7,324 nucleotides of DNA from Nitrosomonadales bacterium (GTDB lineage: Bacteria; Pseudomonadota; Gammaproteobacteria; Burkholderiales; Sulfuricellaceae): NCBI GenBank assembly GCA_003104895.1, contig PQAG01000076.1, positions 1-7,324 of the forward strand, given 5' to 3'. Below the pieces are notes generated by a model, which had not been told where the DNA came from, searched no databases, and saw only the letters and a list, made by a program, of their open reading frames with translations. The translations under genes and the position numbers were made by a program. Below, one piece after another: positions 1 through 6,020 of this stretch; position 1 is the first letter of the stretch; each line of letters begins with the position of its first letter.

Positions 1-1167
1 CGTGGCCATAACCGGCCGCCCCTGATAGTCCCAGGTAATGCCTGAGCCGAGGTGCGGCATGCCCGGCAGGTCCAGCTGCGCCAGCTTTTTGCCCGTATCG
101 AGGTCGATGACCTGCCCTTTATGGCTGTCGCGCGCGGTGCCGATCAGATGTTTATAGCTCTGGTCGAAAAAGAAATCATCGAGAAAATCGTCCACCGGGA
201 TGCGGCGCACAGGAAAATCCTTTTCACCATAGGCGATTTCCCACACCTCGCGCGTGTCTTTCAGCGCCGCCACGAAGCTGCCGCGCGGCTCCGCCTGATA
301 AACGGCAGAGACCCGCGAGCTCTTGCCATCCTGCCCTTTGGCCGGGATCACCTTGAGCAGCGCAAGGTCTTCAGCGTCCAGCAGCACCAGGCTGTGCGGC
401 AAGTAATTGCCCACTAACACCGTCTTGCCGTCGCCTGATACCGCCAGGTTGCGGGTGTTGATCCCGGCCCGCACTTCCGCCACGGTTTTCAGGTTGTAGA
501 TATCGAACTTGCTCACCCAGCCATCGCGCGAGGCGAAATAGACGAAACGCCCATCGGGCGAAAACTTCGGCCCGCCATGCAGGGCAAAACGGGTGGCAAA
601 GCGGTGAATTGGCTCCAGCCTGTCACCATCGAGAATGGTGGCGTGATGGTCGCCCAGCTCCACCACCACGAACAGGTTCAGCGGGTCGGCGCCGAATACC
701 GGCTTGTCCGGCAGGCTGCCGGCCGGCACATGCTGAATGTGGGAAGTGATGATTTCATTCTCGCCCCACACCGGCATCTGCGGCAGCTTGCTATAGATCA
801 AGCCCGCCAGCGCCTCGATCTCCTCCTTGCCCAGCTTGTCGCCAAAACCCGCCATCTGGCTGGCCGCGCGGCCCTGGGTTATGGTTTTGACCGCTTCCGG
901 GCGGCGCAGCCGTTCGAGATTCTCCGGCAACAGCGCCGGGCCGATGCCGCCCAGACGGTCCGCGCCGTGGCAGGAGGCGCAATGCTCGGCGTATATTTTC
1001 TGCACATCCGGCGCAGCCTGTGCCGTCACCGAAAGGAATGCCGATAGCAAGACAAAACCTTTAACCGCAAAGGTACGCAAGGGAAAGCAATTCAGTGTTT
1101 TTATTTTCCCTTTGTTTTCCCTTTGCGTTCCTTTGTGAGCTTTGCGGTAATAAATAGCATTATCCAT
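1..1167 (-). CDS. nirN: NirN, dihydro-heme d1 dehydrogenase (3' end cut by window)
   Basis: NirN is a periplasmic c-type cytochrome with a heme d1-binding propeller that oxidises dihydro-heme d1 to heme d1, the last step before insertion into NirS. The first 389 codons are visible. They show a basic N-terminus, a hydrophobic signal segment (about residues 37-51, ending TAQA), a cytochrome c motif CASCH at 63-67 followed by RLGGIGPALLPENLERLR, and then the d1 propeller. His197 in ALHGGPKFSPDGR aligns with the proximal heme d1 ligand of NirS. The GGIGPALLPENLERL stretch and the position after nirJ favour NirN over NirS. Roughly the last 100 residues are missing. The ATG at 1167 overlaps the nirJ end by 8 bp (ATGGATAA), which suggests translational coupling. 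The first 36 or so residues are encoded largely by a palindromic repeat, so a later start (TTG at 1080, giving a compact signal peptide but no clear ribosome site) is possible. The family call is firm; the start is not. Confidence 0.88.
   Translation of the reverse strand, partial: MDNAIYYRKAHKGTQRENKGKIKTLNCFPLRTFAVKGFVLLSAFLSVTAQAAPDVQKIYAEHCASCHGADRLGGIGPALLPENLERLRRPEAVKTITQGRAASQMAGFGDKLGKEEIEALAGLIYSKLPQMPVWGENEIITSHIQHVPAGSLPDKPVFGADPLNLFVVVELGDHHATILDGDRLEPIHRFATRFALHGGPKFSPDGRFVYFASRDGWVSKFDIYNLKTVAEVRAGINTRNLAVSGDGKTVLVGNYLPHSLVLLDAEDLALLKVIPAKGQDGKSSRVSAVYQAEPRGSFVAALKDTREVWEIAYGEKDFPVRRIPVDDFLDDFFFDQSYKHLIGTARDSHKGQVIDLDTGKKLAQLDLPGMPHLGSGITWDYQGRPVMAT
1061..1150. repeat. Dispersed-type imperfect palindrome with CCGCAAAG/CTTTGCGG arms
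   Basis: The outer arms ACCGCAAAG (1063-1071) and CTTTGCGGT (1140-1148) are perfect inverted repeats. Inside them, GCAAGGGAAAG on the left faces TTTCCCTTTGC on the right, and the minus strand carries several CAAAGG/CAAAGGGAAAA units. The centre is AT-rich. From general knowledge, repeats of this CCGCAAAGG...CAAAGGGAAA kind are scattered between genes in many betaproteobacterial and related genomes. Here the repeat sits across the nirJ/nirN junction and, read from the ATG at 1167, is open in the nirN frame. The precise ends are uncertain by several bases, and no other copy lies in this window. Confidence 0.7.
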
Positions 1168-2311
1168 TTTCGCCAACCCCGATTTCCTCGTCATCCAGAT
1201 AACATGCCGGGTCTTCCGCCCATGGATCGCCCGTCACCTGCCAAGCACGCACCCTGGTGTTTCCACCGCAGATTGCAAAGTAAGCGCACGCTCCACAACG
1301 GCCGCCCACGCTTCTCGGCTGCGCCTTCAGCCCGGCCATGATGGGGTCGGAGGTATCCATCCAGATATCCGAAAAGGGCCGCTCGCGCACATTGCCCAGA
1401 GTGTAGTTCCACCACATTGTGTCGGGATGGACGTTGCCCAGGTTGTCGATGTTGGCCACGTTAACGCCCGAGGAGTTGCCGCCCCATTGCTCGAGTTTGG
1501 CGCGGATGTGATGCTCCAGATGCGGAAAGTTTCTCCTCACCCACAGCAGCAGGTATACGCCGTCGGCATCATTGTTGCCGGTGACGAACTCCTTTGGCCG
1601 GCCTGCCTGCTGGTCGCGCCAGCAGGTATCGAGGAGCAGGTCCATGGCCTGCCGGGTGGTCTGGTGAAAGGCATCGTCCCTGCGGTTCTTGTTGCCGCGC
1701 CCGGCGTAGTTGAGATGGGAGAGGTAAAACTTGTCCAGCCCCTCGTCCTCCATCAGCTGCAGCAGCGCCGGCAGGTCGTGCGCGTTGTCCTGGGTCAGGG
1801 TGAAGCGGATACCGACTTTGATGCCGCGCGCCTTGCACAGGCGGATGCCGTGCATGGATTTGTCGAACGCCCCCTGCATGCGGCGGAACTTGTCGTGCGT
1901 GGCCTCTATGCCATCCAGGCTGACACCGACATAATCGAAGCCGACGGCGGCAATCTGCCCGATATTCGATTCGTCGATCAGGGTGCCATTGGAGGACAGG
2001 CCGACATAGAACCCCATCTCCTTGGCACGGCGGGCAATATCGAAAATATCCGCCCGCAGCAAAGGCTCGCCGCCGGAGAGAATCAGCACCGGCACGCGAA
2101 AGCGCCTGAGATCGTCCATCACGCCGTACACTTCCTGCGTGGACAGCTCGCCGGGGAAATCCTTGTCGGCGGAAATCGAGTAGCAATGCTTGCAAGTGAG
2201 GTTGCAGCGGCGGATCAGGTTCCAGATCACCACCGGGCCGGGGGGGTTGCGCTTGGGGCCCAGCGGGCTGGGATGAGCGATTTCCTGCATGAACTGGGAA
2301 ATACGAAACAT
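1160..2311 (-). CDS. nirJ: NirJ, radical SAM heme d1 biosynthesis protein
   Basis: NirJ is the cytoplasmic radical SAM enzyme of heme d1 synthesis that removes the two propionate side chains of 12,18-didecarboxysiroheme, leading to the ring oxo groups. The 383-residue product has the usual length. It shows the SAM-cluster motif CNLTCKHC with Cys36, Cys40 and Cys43, and the SAM-binding GGEP at 80-83. The C-terminal SPASM-like region carries Cys339, Cys342, Cys348 and Cys370 (GRCGACAYFAICGG), expected to hold a second iron-sulfur cluster. The ATG at 2311 is preceded by AGGAG with 8 bases between GGAG and the start. The gene has its own FNR/DNR-type promoter upstream and overlaps nirN by 8 bp at its end, so nirJN is probably one transcription unit that can be expressed apart from the genes before it. 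The assignment rests on motifs, length and neighbours together. Confidence 0.95.
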   Translation of the reverse strand: MFRISQFMQEIAHPSPLGPKRNPPGPVVIWNLIRRCNLTCKHCYSISADKDFPGELSTQEVYGVMDDLRRFRVPVLILSGGEPLLRADIFDIARRAKEMGFYVGLSSNGTLIDESNIGQIAAVGFDYVGVSLDGIEATHDKFRRMQGAFDKSMHGIRLCKARGIKVGIRFTLTQDNAHDLPALLQLMEDEGLDKFYLSHLNYAGRGNKNRRDDAFHQTTRQAMDLLLDTCWRDQQAGRPKEFVTGNNDADGVYLLLWVRRNFPHLEHHIRAKLEQWGGNSSGVNVANIDNLGNVHPDTMWWNYTLGNVRERPFSDIWMDTSDPIMAGLKAQPRSVGGRCGACAYFAICGGNTRVRAWQVTGDPWAEDPACYLDDEEIGVGENG

Positions 2312-2341
2312 GTGGGGGGCTCCTGGAATCGCCGCGAATGA

Positions 2342-2390
2342 TTGAGCGAATTTACCCTGCCTGACTACAGCCAGGAATGATCCAAATCAA
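2342..2390 (-). promoter_or_regulatory. Class II FNR/DNR-type promoter of nirJ
   Basis: The palindrome at 2377-2390 reads TTGATTTGGATCAT on the minus strand, a match to TTGAT-N4-ATCAA with one mismatch. Its centre lies 29.5 bases from the upstream edge of TAAATT (2349-2354), which matches TATAAT at 4 of 6 positions. That is the spacing of a promoter activated by an FNR-family protein bound at -41.5, and it would put the transcript start near 2342, about 30 bases before the nirJ ATG. Control by FNR, ANR, DNR or NnrR is inferred from the site alone. Confidence 0.68.
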
Positions 2391-2402
2391 AAATGCCTGG
2401 AT

Positions 2403-2876
2403 TTAACCTGAAATGCGCAAGCCGGTTTTTTTCAGGATGCGGGTGCTGTAGAGGATTTCATGAGCACGGCAGGCATCGCCCAGCAACTCAGCGATCTGCA
2501 GCGCCTTCCGCTCCACTTCGGCCCGGTCATGGCCGTGCACCATGGCGAAGAGGTTGTAGGGCCAATCCGGCAGATGGCGCGGGCGCTGGTAGCAGTGGCT
2601 GACCGATTCGAGCTGGCCGATGCGCTCGCCCATTTCGTCGACGCGCTCGTCCGCCACATCCCATACCGTCATACCGTTGGCGCTGTAGCCCAGCGCGTAA
2701 TGATTGGGCACCGCAGCGATGCGGCGGATGACGCCGCTTTCCAGCATGGTGCGCAGCCGCTCCATCACCTCGGCGGGCGTGCTTCCGACCTGTTCCGCCA
2801 CCGCATGATAGGGCTGAGACACCAGGGGCATGCCTTCCTGGGTGGCGAGAATGATGGCGCGATCCAAATCATCCAT
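2403..2876 (-). CDS. nirH: NirH, siroheme decarboxylase subunit (AhbB/Lrp-like fold)
   Basis: NirH is one of the small siroheme decarboxylase proteins that convert siroheme to 12,18-didecarboxysiroheme in the cytoplasm. The 157-residue product begins with a winged-helix, Lrp/AsnC-like segment (about 1-60: MDDLDRAIILATQEG, VIRRIAAVPNH). It then has the motif CYQRPRHLPDWPYNLF at 95-110 followed by AMVHGHDR, and ends with ILKKTGLRI. That C-terminal signature is typical of NirH and separates it from the NirL half of NirDL, which ends FKQCGARY. The start is only 4 bp after the cytochrome stop, with a weak ribosome site, so it probably depends on translation of the upstream gene. It is separated from nirG by two unrelated genes and a promoter, which is not the usual adjacent nirG-nirH order. 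Confidence 0.9.
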   Translation of the reverse strand: MDDLDRAIILATQEGMPLVSQPYHAVAEQVGSTPAEVMERLRTMLESGVIRRIAAVPNHYALGYSANGMTVWDVADERVDEMGERIGQLESVSHCYQRPRHLPDWPYNLFAMVHGHDRAEVERKALQIAELLGDACRAHEILYSTRILKKTGLRISG

Positions 2877-2880
2877 CGCT

Positions 2881-3534
2881 TTATTTCATGCCTGATACAA
2901 ACGCCACCAGCGCACTGATGTCGGCATCCTTCAGATTCTTGGTGTTGGCCGCCATAAACGGGTCCATGCGCTCACCTGAGCCATCGCGGTAGCGCTTCAG
3001 GGAAAGCGTCAGATACTCCGGCTGCTGGCCGGCAATGCGGGGAATTTTTTCGTTGCCCCGGCCCTGCTCGCCGTGGCAGCGCTGGCAGATCTTGAAAAAC
3101 AGCTCCTTGCCATGATTCGCCAAGGCAGGATTGGAAGAGGCGTGCGGCTTCACCTCCTGAGCTGAAAAATACACCACTGCGTTCACCTTTTCCTCGTCGC
3201 TCAGGGCCTTGATCAAACCCTGCATAAACTCATTGCGCCGCCGTCCATCGGCAAACTTCTTCACCTGCTCCAGCAGGTAGGCCGTATTCTGGCCCGCCAG
3301 ATTGGGAACGTCGGGCTTGCCGCTGTTGCCGCCCTCGCCATGACAGTTGGCGCAGAACGTGGTCACCTTCCTGCCCGCCTTGATCGCGGCCTGCATCGCC
3401 GCTGCATCCTGCATCACTGCTCCGAGCCGCTCCTCCAGGCCGATTTTGGGCACCCCCCCGGGCTCGGCGGCTCCGGCAATGCCGCTGGCAAAAACACCGG
3501 CCAGCAGGCCGGCAAACAATCGCTTCGTCGCCAT
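2881..3534 (-). CDS. Diheme cytochrome c, c4-like, putative electron donor to NirS
   Basis: The 217-residue product has a signal peptide (MATKRLFAGLLAGVFASGIAGA) and so should be exported to the periplasm. It carries two heme c motifs, CANCH at 61-65 and CQRCH at 150-154. Each is followed by a PxLAGQ/PRIAGQ-type segment and a downstream Met (Met104; Met190 or Met194) that can be the sixth ligand. This two-domain repeat (GEGGN...PNLAGQ...YLLEQVKKFADGRR) is the cytochrome c4 pattern. About 35 residues lie between the signal peptide and the first heme motif. The start ATG has AAGGGG just upstream and an FNR/DNR box about 100 bp before it. In Pseudomonas, nirM cytochrome c551 occupies the donor role in the nir cluster; here a c4-type protein may do so, or it may pass electrons in the NirN or NirF step. 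The partner is inference. Confidence 0.88.
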   Translation of the reverse strand: MATKRLFAGLLAGVFASGIAGAAEPGGVPKIGLEERLGAVMQDAAAMQAAIKAGRKVTTFCANCHGEGGNSGKPDVPNLAGQNTAYLLEQVKKFADGRRRNEFMQGLIKALSDEEKVNAVVYFSAQEVKPHASSNPALANHGKELFFKICQRCHGEQGRGNEKIPRIAGQQPEYLTLSLKRYRDGSGERMDPFMAANTKNLKDADISALVAFVSGMK

Positions 3535-3769
3535 GAATCCCCTTGATCTTTTATCGGTGTTATCCGCTAATTATGGACAAGGGAGTCGATTTTAGGGGAT
3601 GCGCTCTGACTAATCCATCAGAATCATTGATAATATTGATGAATATCAAAGCACGCCCTGCTTCCGGGGATATTTTCAGGCCACATGGCTGAGTCGCCGG
3701 CACAAGCCCAGCAGTCACTTCCCGCTGTTGCAGCGTGCTTTCCCCTGGCAATCCCGCCTGGAAAGAAAT
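3535..3769 (-). other. Intergenic region between the NIT-domain gene and the cytochrome gene
   Basis: This 235-bp gap divides the nir genes into two transcription blocks. Apart from the FNR/DNR box at 3636-3649, it holds the AAGGGG ribosome site at about 3540 for the cytochrome. The part near the box is clearly more AT-rich than the coding regions. I looked for a factor-independent terminator after the stop at 3770 and saw only short, interrupted stems without a T-run, so read-through from upstream is possible. A 63-codon open frame (3751-3560) has no recognisable family and is not called. Confidence 0.6.
3636..3649 (-). promoter_or_regulatory. Perfect FNR/DNR-type box upstream of the cytochrome c gene
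   Basis: TTGATGAATATCAA is an exact TTGAT-N4-ATCAA palindrome centred about 108 bases from the cytochrome ATG. A site at -41.5 would start the transcript near 3601, leaving a leader of about 67 bases. The -10 region is poor: GATTAG at 3610-3615 is the best candidate and is 2 bases closer than ideal. An extra TTGAT half-site lies at 3627-3631. It points to anaerobic or NO-responsive control of the cytochrome and nirH; the exact regulator is unknown. Confidence 0.72.
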
Positions 3770-4561
3770 TTAGAGTTTTTCGTACATTCCCGTCACTCTG
3801 TCCATGACTTCCAGTATTCTCTCGCTCGAGGTTGCCGCGTTGACGGCGAATGTGACGTCATACGCGCTATCCCGTGCCAGTGCATTCTCGAAGAATATCC
3901 ACTGCATTTTGGCCAGTTCGAGCTCTTTCCTGATTGCCGGAGTGTTCTGGGGCGATGCGAGCAATTCCTGTAACGCGCCCTTGAATTCGTTGCGAGCCTG
4001 CTCCAGCCCATCATTCACTTCGCTGGTATTGAAGCCGAACCGCTTCAGCATGTAGAACTGGGCCATGCGCTGCGACAGCATGCGCTGCCGGCCGGCAATA
4101 TTAACCAGGCGGCCGGCCTGCGTGCCCGCAGCATCCTGCAGCAGCATGGTGGTTTTATGAGTTGCCTGGAGCAATTCCTCGCTCATCCCGATCAGCTTCT
4201 TTCCGCCCTCTTTCGTCGGCGTAGCGGCGGCAATCTCCTTGAATGGCCCCCACAAAGCTTCCATCTTTGCCACGGCAACCTGGACCTCCTGATTTGGCGC
4301 AACCTGCTTCAGTTCCAGCAACTGCGCCTCAAACAGATCAATCGATTCGAGCAATTGCTTCTTTGATTTATCCACCAGAATCTGCTGCCCAGCCTGGCAA
4401 TAAAACTTGACTATGCGCTGCGACAGCATGCGCTGGCGCCCGGCCTTGTTGATCGCTGAGGACATGGCAAGCTGCGGGGATTTGTCAGAAACCGCATAAG
4501 AGGGGGCCATAAAGGAAAATCCAATAACCATGCAGAAAACCAATGTTGCCAATTTATTCAT
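3770..4561 (-). CDS. Secreted protein with two NIT/PilJ_N-type (NarX P-box-like) domains
   Basis: The 263-residue product has a signal peptide (MNKLATLVFCMVIGFSFMAPSYA, cleavage likely after Ala23), no lipobox and no later membrane segment, so it should be a soluble periplasmic protein. Two copies of one motif stand out: INKAGRQRMLSQRIVKFY (37-54) and VNIAGRQRMLSQRMAQFY (153-170), each followed by long amphipathic helices. This is the signature of the PilJ N-terminal domain, related to the nitrate-binding sensor domain of NarX/NarQ, whose P-box has the pattern INxAGxxRMxSxR. The kinase, HAMP and methyl-accepting modules of such receptors are absent. The mature protein has a single cysteine, Cys55. 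The start has AAGGTG 4 bases upstream and lies 17 bp after nirG, so the gene is in the nir operon. A role in binding nitrate, nitrite or NO, or in helping heme d1 assembly, is inference; I know of no defined function for this architecture. Confidence 0.85.
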   Translation of the reverse strand: MNKLATLVFCMVIGFSFMAPSYAVSDKSPQLAMSSAINKAGRQRMLSQRIVKFYCQAGQQILVDKSKKQLLESIDLFEAQLLELKQVAPNQEVQVAVAKMEALWGPFKEIAAATPTKEGGKKLIGMSEELLQATHKTTMLLQDAAGTQAGRLVNIAGRQRMLSQRMAQFYMLKRFGFNTSEVNDGLEQARNEFKGALQELLASPQNTPAIRKELELAKMQWIFFENALARDSAYDVTFAVNAATSSERILEVMDRVTGMYEKL

Positions 4562-4578
4562 GATTCACCTTTATCCAT

Positions 4579-5031
4579 TTACACGTGAAATTTAAGACCG
4601 ACAAAATATTCTCTAATTTTCGGCATGTTAAACACCGGATAACCGGTGTTACGCTCTATCGCTGCAATTGCTTCCTGCTGGCCCTGCGAGGTTTCGGTGG
4701 CAAGCACGAACCACATGTTGAGCGCATGATCGCGGGCGTAGTTGTGCGCCACTTCGGGCATGGCATTGACGATCCCGGCCACCCGTTCGAAATCCTCGTG
4801 AGGAATTTTCATTGCCGCCAGGCTCAGTCCGCCGCCCATTCGCTCGGCATGGTACATCGGGCCAAAGCGGGAGAGCGCCCGCTCTTGCAACAGCCGGTCA
4901 AGGCGGGCCAACAGTTCCTCCTCGCCCACGCCCAACTCCTCAGCGACTGCGGCATAGGGACGCTCACAAATGGGGAAACCATCCTGCAGGCGGTTGACGA
5001 TGGCGCGGTCAAGCTCATCCAGCTCGATCAT
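4579..5031 (-). CDS. nirG: NirG, siroheme decarboxylase subunit (AhbA/Lrp-like fold)
   Basis: NirG is a small cytoplasmic protein of the siroheme decarboxylase group, acting with NirD, NirL and NirH to remove the two acetate carboxyls of siroheme. The 150-residue product begins with an Lrp/AsnC-like winged helix (MIELDELDRAIVNRLQDGFP). It then carries HNYARDHALNMWFV at 96-109, equivalent to HNYQREHHYNLWFV in the NirD half of NirDL, and ends REYFVGLKFHV, a typical NirG C-terminus. The chosen ATG at 5031 overlaps the nirDL stop as ATGA, matching the other coupled junctions. An in-frame ATG at 5118 would add 29 residues that lie inside nirDL and lack family resemblance, so it was not used. NirG and NirD share the NxWFV type of motif, whereas NirH and NirL share YNLF...HGHDR, as expected if unlike types pair. 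Confidence 0.9.
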   Translation of the reverse strand: MIELDELDRAIVNRLQDGFPICERPYAAVAEELGVGEEELLARLDRLLQERALSRFGPMYHAERMGGGLSLAAMKIPHEDFERVAGIVNAMPEVAHNYARDHALNMWFVLATETSQGQQEAIAAIERNTGYPVFNMPKIREYFVGLKFHV

Positions 5032-6020
5032 GCCGCCACTCTGCCATACCGGGCGCCGCACTGCTTGAAGCGGCGCGTGCTGAACAGAACTTCGCAGGCG
5101 ATGTGCTGCAGCCCGCATCCCTGACGCATTTCTTCCACCCGCGCCAGCACTTCCTCGCGGTCATGGCCATGAATCATGCAGAACAGGTTGTAGCGCCAGG
5201 CCGGCAGACGGCGCGGACGGCGGTAGCACAGGGTAACGAATTCCAGTTTGCCCAGACAGTGGCCGAGCGAACTGACTTCCTCGTCCGGAACATCCCACAC
5301 TACCATGGCATTGGCGCGATAGCCCAGCTCGTGATGGCGCACGACCACCCCCATGCGCTTGATCACGCCCTGCCGGACCAGGTTTTGCAGGCACCCGGTC
5401 ACGGCGGCCTCAGATAGCCCCAGGCTTGCGCCCGCCGCGGCATAGGGGCGCGCCACCAGCGGCAAACCGGACTGAATGGCGGCGATCACGCGGCTTTCAT
5501 CCAGGCTAGGCAGATACGGCTGACGCGGTGAACCGGCATGTGCAGCGACAAATGAAGCGCTCTTGCGCCTGTTGCCGGTCATGTCAAAACCCAGGTCGAT
5601 GTGGTAATCCTCCACCAGCGGCAGAACCAGCACACGGCACGCCGAACGTGCCTCGATTTCCTTCAGTACCCGCTGCAGCGCCACCTCATCCGGCGCCGTC
5701 ACCACAAACCACAGGTTGTAATGGTGCTCGCGCTGGTAGTTGTGATTTACCTCCGGATAACTGCTGACCATCGCAGCCACTTCTTCCAGGCTCTCCTCCG
5801 GCGCGGCCAGCGCAGCCAGCGTGCTGGCGCCGATGCTGCGCGGACGGAACACTGCGCCGACCCGGCTGACCACGCCCTGCTGCTGCAGAAGGGTCAGGGT
5901 ATGCAGCACTTCACTTTCGGAAACGCCCAGCTCTTGGGCAATGGCTTCGAACGGCGCCGCCAGCAGCGGGAAATCATGCTGGTAGTCGTTGAGCAGACGG
6001 TTTTCCAGTAATGTATTCAT
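5028..6020 (-). CDS. nirDL: NirDL, fused siroheme decarboxylase
   Basis: This 330-residue protein joins NirD and NirL, two siroheme decarboxylase subunits that are separate proteins in Pseudomonas. The NirD half (about 1-147) has a winged-helix start, HNYQREHHYNLWFV at 93-106 and ends VLPLVEDYHIDLGFDM. A linker of about 25 residues (148-172, GNRRKSASFVAAHAG) follows. The NirL half (about 173-330) has a second winged helix (DESRVIAAIQSGLPLVARPY), CYRRPRRLPAWRYNLF at 265-280, MIHGHDREE and the NirL-type ending FKQCGARY. Natural NirDL fusions are known, including the structurally studied Hydrogenophilus protein, so this is a recognised form. The reaction is siroheme to 12,18-didecarboxysiroheme. 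The ATG overlaps the nirF stop as ATGA and the stop overlaps nirG in the same way, so the three are probably translated together. Confidence 0.95.
   Translation of the reverse strand: MNTLLENRLLNDYQHDFPLLAAPFEAIAQELGVSESEVLHTLTLLQQQGVVSRVGAVFRPRSIGASTLAALAAPEESLEEVAAMVSSYPEVNHNYQREHHYNLWFVVTAPDEVALQRVLKEIEARSACRVLVLPLVEDYHIDLGFDMTGNRRKSASFVAAHAGSPRQPYLPSLDESRVIAAIQSGLPLVARPYAAAGASLGLSEAAVTGCLQNLVRQGVIKRMGVVVRHHELGYRANAMVVWDVPDEEVSSLGHCLGKLEFVTLCYRRPRRLPAWRYNLFCMIHGHDREEVLARVEEMRQGCGLQHIACEVLFSTRRFKQCGARYGRVAA

Noticed and set aside
1..1167. Reading the left-edge gene as nirS (cytochrome cd1 nitrite reductase)
   Set aside because: The cytochrome domain has the NirN-type GGIGPALLPENLERL sequence, and the position after nirJ fits NirN. 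The missing C-terminus would settle it fully.
1427..2341. Long plus-strand open frame (304 codons) opposite nirJ
   Set aside because: It mirrors the codon pattern of nirJ on the other strand, has no recognisable domain, and nirJ shows complete radical SAM motifs. High-GC genes commonly leave such antisense frames. The same holds for the plus-strand frames at 577-1047, 2460-2918, 4585-5124 and 6032-6685.
2861..2872. GATCCAAATCAT inside nirH, resembling the FNR/DNR box upstream of nirJ
   Set aside because: It encodes the conserved DDLD start of NirH and has mismatches in both half-sites. Its position at the nirH start codon makes no sense as an activator site for a downstream gene.
3560..3751. 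Small minus-strand open frame (63 codons) in the intergenic region
   Set aside because: It contains the FNR/DNR box, has no clear ribosome site and matches no family I know. The AGLVPAT stretch resembles translated intergenic repeats seen in some proteobacteria, but that is too slight to call.
3650..3769. Possible transcription terminator after the sensor-domain gene
   Set aside because: Only short interrupted stems such as CAGC/GCTG are visible, without a following T-run, so a factor-independent terminator cannot be supported.
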